A DNA stretch of 64,000 nucleotides, from assembly GCF_008831305.1 (NCBI RefSeq), contig NZ_ML708616.1, positions 1-64,000 of the forward strand, read 5' to 3'. The translations under genes were made by a program, and so were the position numbers. Under the pieces are notes generated by a model. The model had not been told where the DNA came from, did no database searches, and saw only the letters and a program-made list of their open reading frames with translations. This document shows, one piece after another, positions 17,209 through 25,318 of the stretch. This stretch comes from Kocuria coralli. Its GTDB lineage: Bacteria > Actinomycetota > Actinomycetes > Actinomycetales > Micrococcaceae. The first letter of the stretch is position 1, and the number at the start of each line of letters is the position of its first letter.

Positions 17209-17775
17209 ATGGCTGTCATGCGCACTCCCGACCACCCGGCTTCGGCCTGGGCCGAGACTCCTGTCGGGGAGATGCTGATCGTCACCACACGTCACGGGGT
17301 CCTGCGCACCCGCTTCTCCGCGCCGGATGGCAGCGACGCCCCGGACGAGGACGCATTGCTGGAGGAGCTGGCTGGGTACCTCGGCGAGCCGCCGGAGCAG
17401 GAGTCCCCAGGGCTGACGTGGCTCGTCCAGCAGGTGCAGGAGTGGTTCGACGGCGGTCGGCTGGAGTTCGAGGTCGGCATCGACCTGGGGATGTGCAACG
17501 ACTTCCAGCGTGACGTCTACCGGGTGATCGCCGAGATCCCGTTCGGGGAGACGATGAGCTACGGCGAGGTGGCGGCGATGGCCGGGTCCCCGCGTGCTGC
17601 CCGCGCCGTGGGGACGGCATGCCGCGATATCCCCGTGTCCCTCTTCCTGCCCGTCCACCGGGTGATCCGGGCGGACGGGACGACCGGAGAGTCCCCCAAC
17701 TCGCCCTGCATGCGCAGGACCCTGCTCGCGCACGAGCGCGCCGTGCTGGGGTATGGGCCTTCGCCCTGGAAATGA
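17209..17775 (+). CDS. O6-alkylguanine-DNA alkyltransferase homologue lacking the active-site cysteine
   Basis: A 188-residue protein with the full Ogt/MGMT C-terminal DNA-binding domain: FQRDVYRVIAEIPFGETMSYGEVAAMAG, then SPRAARAVGTAC with the arginine finger (R132). The catalytic motif, normally PCHRV, reads LPVHRVI: V149 stands where the acceptor cysteine should be. The preceding Asn-Pro hinge is also changed (RDIPVSLF). It therefore cannot be a classical methyltransferase; it resembles alkyltransferase-like (ATL) proteins, which bind O6-alkylguanine through a Trp in place of Cys and hand lesions to excision repair, but the Val form is unusual. ATG at 17209 is chosen; 17218 is an alternative. 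It ends 15 bases before the convergent PhzF gene. Confidence 0.85.
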   Translation: MAVMRTPDHPASAWAETPVGEMLIVTTRHGVLRTRFSAPDGSDAPDEDALLEELAGYLGEPPEQESPGLTWLVQQVQEWFDGGRLEFEVGIDLGMCNDFQRDVYRVIAEIPFGETMSYGEVAAMAGSPRAARAVGTACRDIPVSLFLPVHRVIRADGTTGESPNSPCMRRTLLAHERAVLGYGPSPWK

Positions 17776-17789
17776 GCACCCGATCCGGA

Positions 17790-18647
17790 CTAGAAGTGCG
17801 CTACCCCGTGAATCGCCACGGATGTCTGGCCGCCCACCCAGATCTGCTCGCCGTCGCTGCGCACGCTCACGCGTCCTGCCCGGCCCAGCACGGTGCCCTG
17901 AGCGGCCAGGTACTCCTCGGGGGCCAGCCCCGCCGGGATGAGCCACGTGGCGAACCCCGCGTTCAGGCTCCCGGTCACGGGATCCTCGCGGACGCTGCCG
18001 CCCATGGAGATCAGGGCGCGGACTTCGACGTCGGGTGATCCGGGAGCCCGCCTGGCCGGATCATGGGCACCGAGCAGCCCGATGCGCAGGTCGTGGCGGG
18101 CGAACGACTCCGGATCGGGAACCACGTCCAGGACCGCCCGGGCATCGCGAAGGACCAGGCCCAGCCAGCCGGGGCCGTTGTCCACCCAATGAGAGGCCTC
18201 GATCTGCCCGGGCTTGAGGTTGAGCACCTCCATGGCGCGGGCGAGAGTGTCCGAGTCCGCCTCGCCCGACCGGATCAGGGGTGGTGCGGCGAAGGCGAGG
18301 CCGTCGTCGTCCAGGAGGATCGTGATCAGCCCCGCCTCGCATTCCTGCACCACCTGTCCCGGCGTGCGCGGCACGCCGCCTGCCTCGAGCCAGGCGCGGG
18401 CGGATCCCAGCGTGGGGTGGCCGGCGAAGGGGAGCTCCTCGTCCGGGGTGAAGATCCGCAGCCGGTAGTCGGCGTTCTCCGTGGTCGGCGTCTGGAGAAA
18501 GGTGGTCTCCGAGAGGTTGGTCCAGTTCGCGAAGCGAGCCATCTGCTCGTCAGTGATGCGATCGGCGTCGTGGACCACGGCCACCGGGTTACCGCGGTGG
18601 GGGCTGGAGGAGAAGACGTCTACCTGGGAGAACTCGTGTACGGCCAT
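17790..18647 (-). CDS. PhzF-family isomerase/epimerase
   Basis: A 285-residue protein with the two-domain diaminopimelate-epimerase fold of the PhzF family. The catalytic and binding residues are present: E47 in NLSETTFL, H77 in AGHPTLGSA, and the acidic/Gly motif in VREDPVTGSLNAGFATW. The opening DVFSSSPHRGNPVAVV and RIFTPDEELPFAGHPT are standard. Family members act on phenazine precursors or unknown small acids; many actinobacterial copies are uncharacterised. The ATG at 18647 follows GAGGAAGAA; a longer frame upstream is antisense to the next gene. It stands alone. A paralogue with altered catalytic motifs lies at 30432-31277. Confidence 0.9.
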   Translation of the reverse strand: MAVHEFSQVDVFSSSPHRGNPVAVVHDADRITDEQMARFANWTNLSETTFLQTPTTENADYRLRIFTPDEELPFAGHPTLGSARAWLEAGGVPRTPGQVVQECEAGLITILLDDDGLAFAAPPLIRSGEADSDTLARAMEVLNLKPGQIEASHWVDNGPGWLGLVLRDARAVLDVVPDPESFARHDLRIGLLGAHDPARRAPGSPDVEVRALISMGGSVREDPVTGSLNAGFATWLIPAGLAPEEYLAAQGTVLGRAGRVSVRSDGEQIWVGGQTSVAIHGVAHF

Positions 18648-18755
18648 GGCACGATTCTTCCTCTCGGGATGCCGGTGCGCTGTCTCATCTCCCCGGGGTG
18701 TTTGTGGTTGGCTTGGAGCGAACTTCGAAAGACCGGTGAAAGTGCGGGGGGATTC

Positions 18756-19625
18756 ATGAGGCGGGCGGCCGATGCACCATCCACCCGTGCCGTCGATCCC
18801 ATCGCCCTCCTGCTGATGTTCGCTTGCTTGGCGGGTGTGACTCTGCAGGCGGTGCAGCCGATCAACGAGGAGAAGCTGTTCTTCCTGCGGTATTTCACGT
18901 GCCTGTCCGCCTTGATCTGCGCGCTCGGCTGCCTGGTCTTCCGTCGTTCGGCGGCCGGTGCGTTCCTGTACCTGACCGGGGTCGTGGGAGTGTTCTGCTC
19001 GGGCCTGGGCTGGTGGCTGATGATCGTCGCGGACTTTCCCATGGTCCCCCGTAGCGTGATGGAGCAGGCGAGCATCTACTCGCTGCACGTCCTGGTGCCC
19101 TGCGGTGCTCTCGCGCACGTGCTGTTCGGCATGATCCCCTGCAAGCTGCCGGCCGGGGCGTCCATCGCGACGCTGCTGATGCCGGTCGCCTACGGCGCCC
19201 TGACCCTGCTGGCGCAGATCTACCTCTCGGCGCAGGCGCCGTACGGGTTCCTGGATGTCCGGGTCCTGGACATCGCCGGTGTCCTGGAGCTCGCGGTCAC
19301 GTTCTGCGTGACCTGGTTGCTCCTGACCATCGGTGTGGTCCGGGTCCAGATGGTGCGCCGTCGCTGGCTGGAGAGCGGGCTCGAGGAGATCTCTGCACGC
19401 TCCTATGGCTGCTCTGGCGTTCCGGACACGGATAAATGCAATCTCCGGGCGGTTTCCTGCACTTTTCCGTGTTCAAAGCGCCAGTCAGTGCTCACGAGGT
19501 CCGGCGGCCCGTGGCCAGCACCCCCAGGGCGAGCGCCAGAACGGCCAGGCCGGTCCATCCCAGGAGGGAGAGCCGCTCGCCGACCACGACGATCGCGAGC
19601 AGGGCGGCCACGGCGGGCTCGCTGA
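18756..19625 (+). CDS. Putative multi-pass membrane protein with unusual 3' extension
   Basis: From ATG 18756 the frame gives six hydrophobic segments (PIALLLMFACLAGVTLQAV, then a Cys-rich FTCLSALICALGCLVF, and others) over about 210 residues. LFFLRYFTCLSALICALG and SIYSLHVLVPCGALAHVLFG give a weak resemblance to Pr6Pr-type membrane proteins. After MVRRRWLESGLEEISARS the frame passes through an inverted repeat (19414-19484) and then runs antisense to the 3' end of the EamA gene for 134 bases, giving an Arg/Pro-rich tail of about 65 residues. That tail is probably not an evolved domain: the original stop may have been lost. No Shine-Dalgarno is obvious beyond GCGGGGGG. Function is unknown. Confidence 0.6.
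   Translation: MRRAADAPSTRAVDPIALLLMFACLAGVTLQAVQPINEEKLFFLRYFTCLSALICALGCLVFRRSAAGAFLYLTGVVGVFCSGLGWWLMIVADFPMVPRSVMEQASIYSLHVLVPCGALAHVLFGMIPCKLPAGASIATLLMPVAYGALTLLAQIYLSAQAPYGFLDVRVLDIAGVLELAVTFCVTWLLLTIGVVRVQMVRRRWLESGLEEISARSYGCSGVPDTDKCNLRAVSCTFPCSKRQSVLTRSGGPWPAPPGRAPERPGRSIPGGRAARRPRRSRAGRPRRAR
19414..19484. repeat. 27-bp imperfect inverted repeat between convergent genes
   Basis: Arms at 19414-19440 and 19458-19484 pair at 21 of 27 positions (outer CTGGCG/CGCCAG perfect; inner ACACGGATAAATGCA against TGCACTTTTCCGTGT) around a 17-base loop. It can act as a bidirectional terminator. It lies inside the extended frame of the upstream membrane gene and just before the EamA stop at 19492. 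Confidence 0.65.
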
Positions 19626-20385
19626 GCGTGATCGTGGTGGCCGTGCTGGGGCGTACTCGGGTCAGGCCCACGCCGAAGAGCAGATAACCGAGGAACATCG
19701 GGACGACGGCCATGTAGGCGCCCACCGCGAGGTTGCCCGGTGAGTCCAGGAGCGGACCGCCCGTGACCAGCAGCACCGGGAGCAGCATCAGCCCGCCCAG
19801 CCCGAAGACGGAGCCCATGGCGGAGCCGCGCGCAGCTCCCTGACCCAGCAGCCGGTGCACCGCCCAGGAGTAGAGGGCGTAGCTGGCTCCGGCCAGCAGG
19901 CCGAGCCCGATCCCCGCGAGCGTCTCGGCGGCCGAGGCACTGGGCTGCGCGGCCTTGGCCACGCACAGGAGCGTGCTGCCCGTGATGCCCAGTCCCGCGG
20001 CCGCGATCCATCGCGGGCTCAGTCGGCGCCGGTCCAGGAGCAGCTCCAGCACCCCGGAGGCCAAGGGAGCGCTGGCCAGCGAGACCACGGTGCCGATGGC
20101 CACGCCGGCCAGGTGCATCGAGCTGTAGAACGTCAGCGGGTAGACCACGACGGCGAAGGCTCCCACAGCCACCAGCCCCATGTTTCCGGACAGGACGGAG
20201 CGGTCCCGGCGCAGGGCCGGCAGCGCGATGAGCGCCTGCAGCAGCCCGCCGATCCCCATGGCCGCCGAGCCGATGGCGATGGGGCTCACCTCCGGAGCGA
20301 AGGTCGCCGCGGTGCCGGTGGTGCCCCACAGGACGGCCGTGATGAAGACAGCAAGGATGCCCGCCGTCGATCCGGCGGCGCTCAC
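19492..20385 (-). CDS. EamA/DMT-superfamily transporter
   Basis: A 297-residue protein with ten hydrophobic segments in two EamA repeats. The first begins ILAVFITAVLWGTTGTAATF and ends in VVSLASAPLASGVLELLLDRRRLS; the second begins GIGLGLLAGASYALYSWAVHRLLG and ends TTITLSEPAVAALLAIVVVGERLSLLGWTGL, both with the conserved Glu-Pro/Gly-Glu ends of drug/metabolite transporters. The GTG start (20385) overlaps the TGA of the TetR gene as GTGA. It is therefore the regulated partner of that TetR protein and probably an efflux pump for a small metabolite or toxic compound. Substrate unknown. Confidence 0.88.
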   Translation of the reverse strand: MSAAGSTAGILAVFITAVLWGTTGTAATFAPEVSPIAIGSAAMGIGGLLQALIALPALRRDRSVLSGNMGLVAVGAFAVVVYPLTFYSSMHLAGVAIGTVVSLASAPLASGVLELLLDRRRLSPRWIAAAGLGITGSTLLCVAKAAQPSASAAETLAGIGLGLLAGASYALYSWAVHRLLGQGAARGSAMGSVFGLGGLMLLPVLLVTGGPLLDSPGNLAVGAYMAVVPMFLGYLLFGVGLTRVRPSTATTITLSEPAVAALLAIVVVGERLSLLGWTGLAVLALALGVLATGRRTS

Positions 20386-20951
20386 AGGGCGTCGACCAGC
20401 CCCTCGGCCAGCGCGCGGGCGTGCACGATGCGATCCTCGGTGCGTTCCAGGCCGGCCAGCGACATCGAGCCCTCCAGCAGGAACGCCATGTGCTCGGTCA
20501 GGGCCTCGGCCCGTGCGTCGTCGGTCATCTCGCGCAGCGCGGCGCGCAAGAGGGCCTGGACCTCCGTCTTGTGTCGCAGCACCGCTGCCCGTGCCGGATC
20601 GTCGGCGGTCAGCTCGCCCGCCGCGTTCAGCAGGCCGCAGCCGCGGAATCCCCTCTCGTAGTCGCCCTTGGCGTGGTCCAGGTAGGCGTCGAACACGGCC
20701 AGGACGCGATCGCGGGGGGTTGTGGCCGTGGCGGCCCGCAACCGATGCAGGTCCATCCATTCACGGTGGCGGACATCGATGTAGGCCTCGACCAGGGCGG
20801 ACTTGCCGTCGAAGTTGTTGTAGAGGCTCATCTTCGCCACCCCCGCCTCGCCGATGACGGCATCGATCCCCGTGGCGGCGATGCCATCCGCGTAGAACCT
20901 GCGGGCAGCCGCAGCGAGGATGCGCTCGCGAGCCGGTGTTCGTGGTGCCAT
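20382..20951 (-). CDS. TetR-family transcriptional regulator
   Basis: A 189-residue repressor. The N-terminal helix-turn-helix is RERILAAAARRFYADGIAATGIDAVIGEAGVAKMSLYNNFDGKSALVEAYID. The C-terminal helical domain has GFRGCGLLNAAGELTADDPARA, as in the YxaF/LmrA-like branch (GCxxxNA motif). The stop overlaps the start of the EamA transporter gene, and a perfect 28-bp palindrome lies 50-77 bases upstream of the start. The pair is a standard self-regulated efflux module; the inducer is unknown. Confidence 0.92.
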   Translation of the reverse strand: MAPRTPARERILAAAARRFYADGIAATGIDAVIGEAGVAKMSLYNNFDGKSALVEAYIDVRHREWMDLHRLRAATATTPRDRVLAVFDAYLDHAKGDYERGFRGCGLLNAAGELTADDPARAAVLRHKTEVQALLRAALREMTDDARAEALTEHMAFLLEGSMSLAGLERTEDRIVHARALAEGLVDAL

Positions 20952-21000
20952 GGTGAGTTCCCCAGCCAGTGTCGACGACGTCGGGCATGGAGTAGTCGAC

Positions 21001-21028
21001 CATAACTAGACAGATCTGTCTAGTTATG
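21001..21028. promoter_or_regulatory. Perfect 28-bp palindrome, TetR operator
   Basis: The half-site CATAACTAGACAGA is followed directly by its exact reverse complement. ACTAGACAGATCTGTCTAGT is the kind of core bound by TetR proteins of this subgroup. It lies 50 bases upstream of the TetR ATG in an AT-rich island and no other gene starts nearby, so autorepression of the TetR-EamA operon is the expected function. Confidence 0.85.
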
Positions 21029-21059
21029 GCGTCTTACGGCAGGGAAGGGTGAGCAGAGG

Positions 21060-22130
21060 TCAAACGCCGCCCGCAGTCCGGCTCTCCTGGGCGGCCCATG
21101 GGTCGTCAGGGAACCGCACGCCGATGATCTGCCGCGTCCGGTCCAGCACGGCCAGGGTGTCCAGGGAGGCCTGCTGGTGGGCCCGGAGGGCGTCGTCGTC
21201 GCGCTGGCCTGCCGGGGCCGTTGCCAGGCGGGCGAATTCCGCCAGCTCGTAGCGCATGTTCTGCGGGGCGCCCGATCCGCCGCCCGCCCCGTCCACCACG
21301 ATGGTTTCCGTGCTCCCGTTGGTCCCGCGGAGGACGAGCCGGCGGGGCGTGGTGATCGAATCGATCTCCAGGGTGGCCTGCTCTCCCTCGATGCCGCTCG
21401 GCGTCGCGGACGAGGTGATCTTCGAATAGTGCAGGCTGGCCGCGAAGCCCGCGGGGGAGTCGTAGCCGCACAGCACGGTCCCGGCGCCGTCGGCACCCGA
21501 CCGAAGAATCGTGGCCTCAGCGTGGATTCGTGCCGGCTCGCCCCACAGGGCGGCCGCGGGGTGGGCGCAGTACGTCCCGATATCCATCAAGGCTCCCGCC
21601 GAGAGCCCTGGGTCGAAGATCGCAGGGGTCTCACCGGCCAGGAAGCGGTCGTACCGGCTCGAGTACTGGCACAGCCGGAACTCCGCCCGTCGGAGCGCCC
21701 CCAGGCCGGGCAGCAGCTCGCGGATCCGTGCGAAGCCAGGGTCATGCACGGAGCGCATGGCCTCCATCAGCACGACGTCGGAGCGGTGGGCCACCTCGAG
21801 CAGGTCGGCGAACTGGTCCCGGCGCGATGTCGCCGACTTCTCCACCAGCACGTGCTTGCCGGCGGCGAGCAGGGTCCGGGCTTGGGCGTGGTGGAGGGCA
21901 TTGGGACTGGCCACGTAGACGGCGTCCACATCCCCGGCGCCGGCGAGGTCGTCGAGGTCCGTGACGACGCGCGCACGGTTGCCCGTGGCCTCCGCCGTCC
22001 GCTGGGTGAAGTCCTCTCCGCGGGAGACATCCCGGGACAGTGCAACGGTGTGCTCGACGCCGTCGACGTCACCGATGGCCTGGGCGAACGTGGCAGAGAT
22101 CGAACTGGTTCCAATGGTCGCTATCCGCAT
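21060..22130 (-). CDS. Gfo/Idh/MocA-family oxidoreductase
   Basis: A 356-residue NAD(P)-dependent dehydrogenase. The Rossmann start MRIATIGTSSISATFAQA has a GTSSIS variant of the usual GxGxxG. YVASPNALHHAQARTLLAAGKHVLVEKSA contains the EK catalytic-lysine motif (EKSA instead of EKP). The C-terminal sheet domain has LSAGALMDIGTYCAHPAAALWG with the active-site Asp and Tyr region. This EKSA/MDIG combination is common in dihydrodiol-dehydrogenase-like members. Start ATG 22130. It is monocistronic: a terminator hairpin lies upstream and the TetR operator downstream. It is unrelated in position to the cyclitol island and its substrate is unknown. Confidence 0.85.
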   Translation of the reverse strand: MRIATIGTSSISATFAQAIGDVDGVEHTVALSRDVSRGEDFTQRTAEATGNRARVVTDLDDLAGAGDVDAVYVASPNALHHAQARTLLAAGKHVLVEKSATSRRDQFADLLEVAHRSDVVLMEAMRSVHDPGFARIRELLPGLGALRRAEFRLCQYSSRYDRFLAGETPAIFDPGLSAGALMDIGTYCAHPAAALWGEPARIHAEATILRSGADGAGTVLCGYDSPAGFAASLHYSKITSSATPSGIEGEQATLEIDSITTPRRLVLRGTNGSTETIVVDGAGGGSGAPQNMRYELAEFARLATAPAGQRDDDALRAHQQASLDTLAVLDRTRQIIGVRFPDDPWAAQESRTAGGV

Positions 22131-22168
22131 GCCATCAGCCTACGGCGGGCACGAAGCCATGGACGAGG

Positions 22169-22198
22169 TGGAGCCCTCCCGGTTCCGGGAGGGCTCCA
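22169..22198. terminator. Strong hairpin terminator after the hydrolase gene
   Basis: TGGAGCCCTCCCGG (22169-22182) and CCGGGAGGGCTCCA (22185-22198) form a perfect 14-bp stem with a minimal TT loop. It lies 17 bases beyond the stop of the minus-strand alpha/beta hydrolase gene and upstream of the Gfo/Idh gene, so it isolates the two transcripts. Confidence 0.8.
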
Positions 22199-22214
22199 TC
22201 GGTGAGGGGCGGGC

Positions 22215-23150
22215 TCAGAGATGCTCGCCGAAGAAGGGGATCACCTTCTCCAGGGCAGCGCCGGCGCCCTGGGGCTGGTCGTAGAGGTCGTAGTGGGAAA
22301 CGCCCTCCAGGACGACCAGTTCCTTGTCCTGGGAAGCGGCCCGGCGGTAGATCTCGAAGCCATCGCGGTACGCGCCGAAACCACCGGGCTTGTCGCCGAT
22401 CACGATCAGCGCCGGCTGGGTCAGCAGCACCTCGGCGAGGTGGAACGCGTCCCAGCCCAGGGCAGAGGCGCCGTGGGCGACGTCGAAGGTGGCCGGGCCG
22501 TTCGGGGCCTGACCGCGCGGGGTGCAGTAGTAGTCGTAGGCCTCGATGACGTCGATGTCGCCGATCTGCTCGGCAACCTCCGCCGAGGGCGGGAGGGCCG
22601 CGTTGAGTTCCGAGTCGGCCCCGGCGATCTCCGACGACCGCTGTGCCGCGGCCGCTTCCATCGCTGCGATCGGCCCGCCCTGGGCGATCGAGTTCTCCCG
22701 CACCATCCGGCCGTAGTTCACGCCGGTGATGGACACGACGGCCTTGAAACGACGCTCCGTCATCACCGCGTTGAGGGAATAGCCGCCGCCACCGCACACG
22801 CCGAGGACGCCGATGCGGTCGTCGTCGACGTAGGGGAGGGTGACCAGGTAGTCCACGACGCGCCGGAAGTCCTCGACCCGCTGGGCGGGATCCTCCAGGC
22901 GGCGGGGCGTGCCGCCGCTTTCGCCCTGGAAGCTGGCGTCGAAGGCGATGACGACGTAGCCCTCCTGGGCCAGACGGTCGGCGTAGATGTTGCCGGAGGT
23001 CTGCTCCTTGCAGCTTCCGATCGGGTGCGCGCTCACCACGGTGGGGTAGGTCTTGTCGCGATCGAAGGACGGCGGGAAATACAGATCCGCTGCGATGTCC
23101 CACTCCATGTCGGGGTTGCGGAACGTCACATGTTCGATGTTCTCTGCCAC
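22215..23150 (-). CDS. Alpha/beta hydrolase with cysteine nucleophile (dienelactone-hydrolase/YcjY-like)
   Basis: A 311-residue alpha/beta hydrolase. The strand-helix nucleophile elbow reads IGVLGVCGGGGYS, so the nucleophile is Cys as in dienelactone hydrolases and YcjY-type proteins rather than Ser. The oxyanion region TVVSAHPIGSCKEQ precedes it, a FDASFQGESGG loop follows the second strand, and the catalytic His is in EGVSHYDLYD near the C-terminus, with an acid likely in IVIGDKPGGFGAY. The start ATG at 23150 begins MAENIEHVTFRN. It is flanked by two hairpins and is probably monocistronic. The substrate is not recognisable. Confidence 0.82.
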   Translation of the reverse strand: MAENIEHVTFRNPDMEWDIAADLYFPPSFDRDKTYPTVVSAHPIGSCKEQTSGNIYADRLAQEGYVVIAFDASFQGESGGTPRRLEDPAQRVEDFRRVVDYLVTLPYVDDDRIGVLGVCGGGGYSLNAVMTERRFKAVVSITGVNYGRMVRENSIAQGGPIAAMEAAAAQRSSEIAGADSELNAALPPSAEVAEQIGDIDVIEAYDYYCTPRGQAPNGPATFDVAHGASALGWDAFHLAEVLLTQPALIVIGDKPGGFGAYRDGFEIYRRAASQDKELVVLEGVSHYDLYDQPQGAGAALEKVIPFFGEHL

Positions 23151-23277
23151 CAGTCGGCTCCCCTCATCGATGTCCGGCAGCGTCCGTACGGGCCTGTGCC
23201 GGTTGAATCCATGGGCCGAGATTTTCAGCCCGGTTCATAGTCTGCCGAGGCCCGCAGTGAACCGCCAGGTCGAAGAT

Positions 23278-23305
23278 GAACCTAGGAAAAATTGTTCCTA
23301 GGTTC
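23278..23305. terminator. Hairpin after the ThrE-type exporter gene
   Basis: GAACCTAGGAA (23278-23288) and TTCCTAGGTTC (23295-23305) form a perfect 11-bp stem, three bases after the minus-strand stop at 23308. The arm sequence is unusually AT-rich for this genome. It is read as a terminator, but its position upstream of the hydrolase gene means an operator role is also possible. Confidence 0.6.
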
Positions 23306-23307
23306 GT

Positions 23308-24645
23308 TCAGCTGTCATGTGTCCTGGGCATGCGGGCCCGCTGTGGAGCCGGTCGCCTCCCGCTCCGTTGGACAGGGGTGCGCTGCCGGTTCTTCGAGGC
23401 GATGAAGGACGCCAGCTGGAACCCGGCGGTGACTCCTACACCCAGGCCCGCGACGATCAGTGCTGCCTGGGCGAAGAACTGCAGGCCGGTGTCATGGAAC
23501 ATCTCCAGGGCGAGTCCCTGGAAGACGATCAGGCCCGGGAGCAAGGCGCCGGTGATGCCCATCAGGGCCAGAACCGGTGCTGGATAAGCGGACCTGCGGG
23601 CCCAGAGGGCGACGGCGAAGCCGAGGACCGCGGCGCTGATCGTGCTGGCCCAGGCCGAGGGGATGCCCGCCCAGTGGATCAGCGCTCGATTGCAGCAGGC
23701 CGTGAACAGTCCGACCGCTGCGGCGGGAATCAGCAAGGCGCGGCCGCCGGCGTTGGCCATGGCGTTGGAGATCGCGCCGAGCATGGAGAACACCAGACCC
23801 AGCGGGATCGCCAGTGACGGCAGTGCGATCTGATCGGCCGTCTCGGAATGCAGGTCGCCGGCAGCCGAGACCACGATGAGGCCACCCAGGACGATGCCGC
23901 CCAGAGCCAGCGCCAGTGAGGCGAAACGGGCCATGGCTGCCAGGTGATCCGCATTGACGGCGTCGACGACGGTGCTCACCACCAGCGGGAGAGGGACGAG
24001 CAGCGTCCAGCTGACTGCGATGCAGCCGACGGCCTCGATCCAGGAGACGGCGCCTATTCCTAGGAGAGCTGCCGTGGTCGCCGCCCCTGCGAGGCATTGC
24101 AGGGCCACTGCGTACAACCGCGTGACCCCGAGTCTGCCGGTCAGCCGTGCGGTGGCGCTTGCGATCAGGTGCACGAGAGCCGCGCACAGCGCCATCACGG
24201 TGGTCCCGCCGACCTGCAGGCCGATGCAGAAGGCCAGCAGCGTGAGCCCTCCGAGCGTCCACCACCAGGGAAGCTCGAACGTCGTGGCTTCGTCGATGAG
24301 CCGCCGGGATTGCCGCGGGGTAGCACGGCCTTCGGCCATCGACGTCGAGGCGAGCCCCAGGCGGCGCAGATGCTCGCAGTTGATCGCATCGATCGCCGCA
24401 GCGGCTGCGGTGCGGCTCAGCGCCCGATTCTGCGGATCCACGTATTCGACGGTCACCGTCCTGCCGGTGATCCAGACCTGGGCGGTGTGCAGCCCCAACC
24501 CCGCCGCGCTCTCCTTGACGTTGCGGATCGTCTCACTCGTCGATTGACCCGCCTCCCTCTGCGCCGTACCGAGGCGCAGGAGCACATCGAGACGTTCCCA
24601 TACCTCTGCCTCGGCAAGCTCGGTTTCCTGACTGGCAGTGTTCAT
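23308..24645 (-). CDS. Threonine/serine exporter family protein (ThrE-like)
   Basis: A 445-residue membrane protein with the fused ThrE layout. The soluble N-terminal domain (about residues 15-110) contains RLGTAQREAGQSTSETIRNVKESAAGLGL, a hydrolase-like motif of the family, and ends before WWTLGGLTLLAFCIGLQVGG. Two sets of five hydrophobic segments follow, the second beginning near IPLGLVFSMLGAISNAMANAGG and ending with GLGVGVTAGFQLASFI. In Corynebacterium ThrE exports threonine and serine. The C-terminal 30 residues are Arg/Pro-rich. Start ATG 24645; monocistronic. Length is slightly below the 489 residues of the corynebacterial protein. Confidence 0.88.
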   Translation of the reverse strand: MNTASQETELAEAEVWERLDVLLRLGTAQREAGQSTSETIRNVKESAAGLGLHTAQVWITGRTVTVEYVDPQNRALSRTAAAAAIDAINCEHLRRLGLASTSMAEGRATPRQSRRLIDEATTFELPWWWTLGGLTLLAFCIGLQVGGTTVMALCAALVHLIASATARLTGRLGVTRLYAVALQCLAGAATTAALLGIGAVSWIEAVGCIAVSWTLLVPLPLVVSTVVDAVNADHLAAMARFASLALALGGIVLGGLIVVSAAGDLHSETADQIALPSLAIPLGLVFSMLGAISNAMANAGGRALLIPAAAVGLFTACCNRALIHWAGIPSAWASTISAAVLGFAVALWARRSAYPAPVLALMGITGALLPGLIVFQGLALEMFHDTGLQFFAQAALIVAGLGVGVTAGFQLASFIASKNRQRTPVQRSGRRPAPQRARMPRTHDS

Positions 24646-24844
24646 GATCGCCTTCCCGTGAGTAGCTCGAAGGCTATCGGAGGACGACCGCGTTATAAGG
24701 GGACCGCCCTGCCGGCCGCTGGCTCGGGCATCGTCATCGCGCTCGTGCGAGCGCCGGATGGTGCGCGGCGGCCAACGGGGTACGGGACAGAGGGAGAAGA
24801 GATCCGTTTGGTGCGATGAGCAGGGCCGAGCCTTGCTGGCTGCG

Positions 24845-25261
24845 CTATCTCAGCGAGCACTCATAGCGCTGGCGATGAGGCCATCGGGAGTCAGGGCGGT
24901 CCTTCGCCGTGACCGTGAATCCGGTGCGCCGGTAGAAGTTCACGGCATCATCGTCAGTTTCCGCGTACACAGCACGATCGGGCGCCAGCCCGCGCACGGC
25001 ACCGACCATCGCCGTTCCCAGGCCACTGCGCTGGGCGTTCTCGGCGACGGCGATGTATTCGATCACGGTCGCGACCTCACCCGGGCGGAATGCGATGAAG
25101 GCGAGCACACGGTTGTCCTCGATGGTGCCGAGCACCGTAAGCTGCGGCAGTTCTTCGCGGATGACCCGGTCGAGTTCAGGGTCGTCGACCTCAGTCGCGA
25201 GCCACAGCAGATGCAGGAATTCCTGGCTGTTCGTCTCGGTCGTCGTCAGTGACCGGATCAT
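24845..25261 (-). CDS. GNAT-family N-acetyltransferase
   Basis: A 138-residue GCN5-related acetyltransferase. Strand beta-4 and the acetyl-CoA loop are VIEYIAVAENAQRSGLGTAMVGAVR (the Q/RxxGxG/A motif as QRSGLGTA), preceded by RVLAFIAFRP and followed by AVYAETDDDAVNFYRRTGFTV, the usual beta-5/alpha-4 region with a Tyr acid. The start ATG is at 25261. It lies 58 bases downstream of the LLM oxidoreductase gene on the same strand, so it may be co-transcribed. The substrate is unknown. Confidence 0.88.
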   Translation of the reverse strand: MIRSLTTTETNSQEFLHLLWLATEVDDPELDRVIREELPQLTVLGTIEDNRVLAFIAFRPGEVATVIEYIAVAENAQRSGLGTAMVGAVRGLAPDRAVYAETDDDAVNFYRRTGFTVTAKDRPDSRWPHRQRYECSLR

Positions 25262-25318
25262 GCCCTCATTGTGCTCGAAACCGCCAGATACTCGATTCTG
25301 CCAGCAGGTCTTGGCTAG

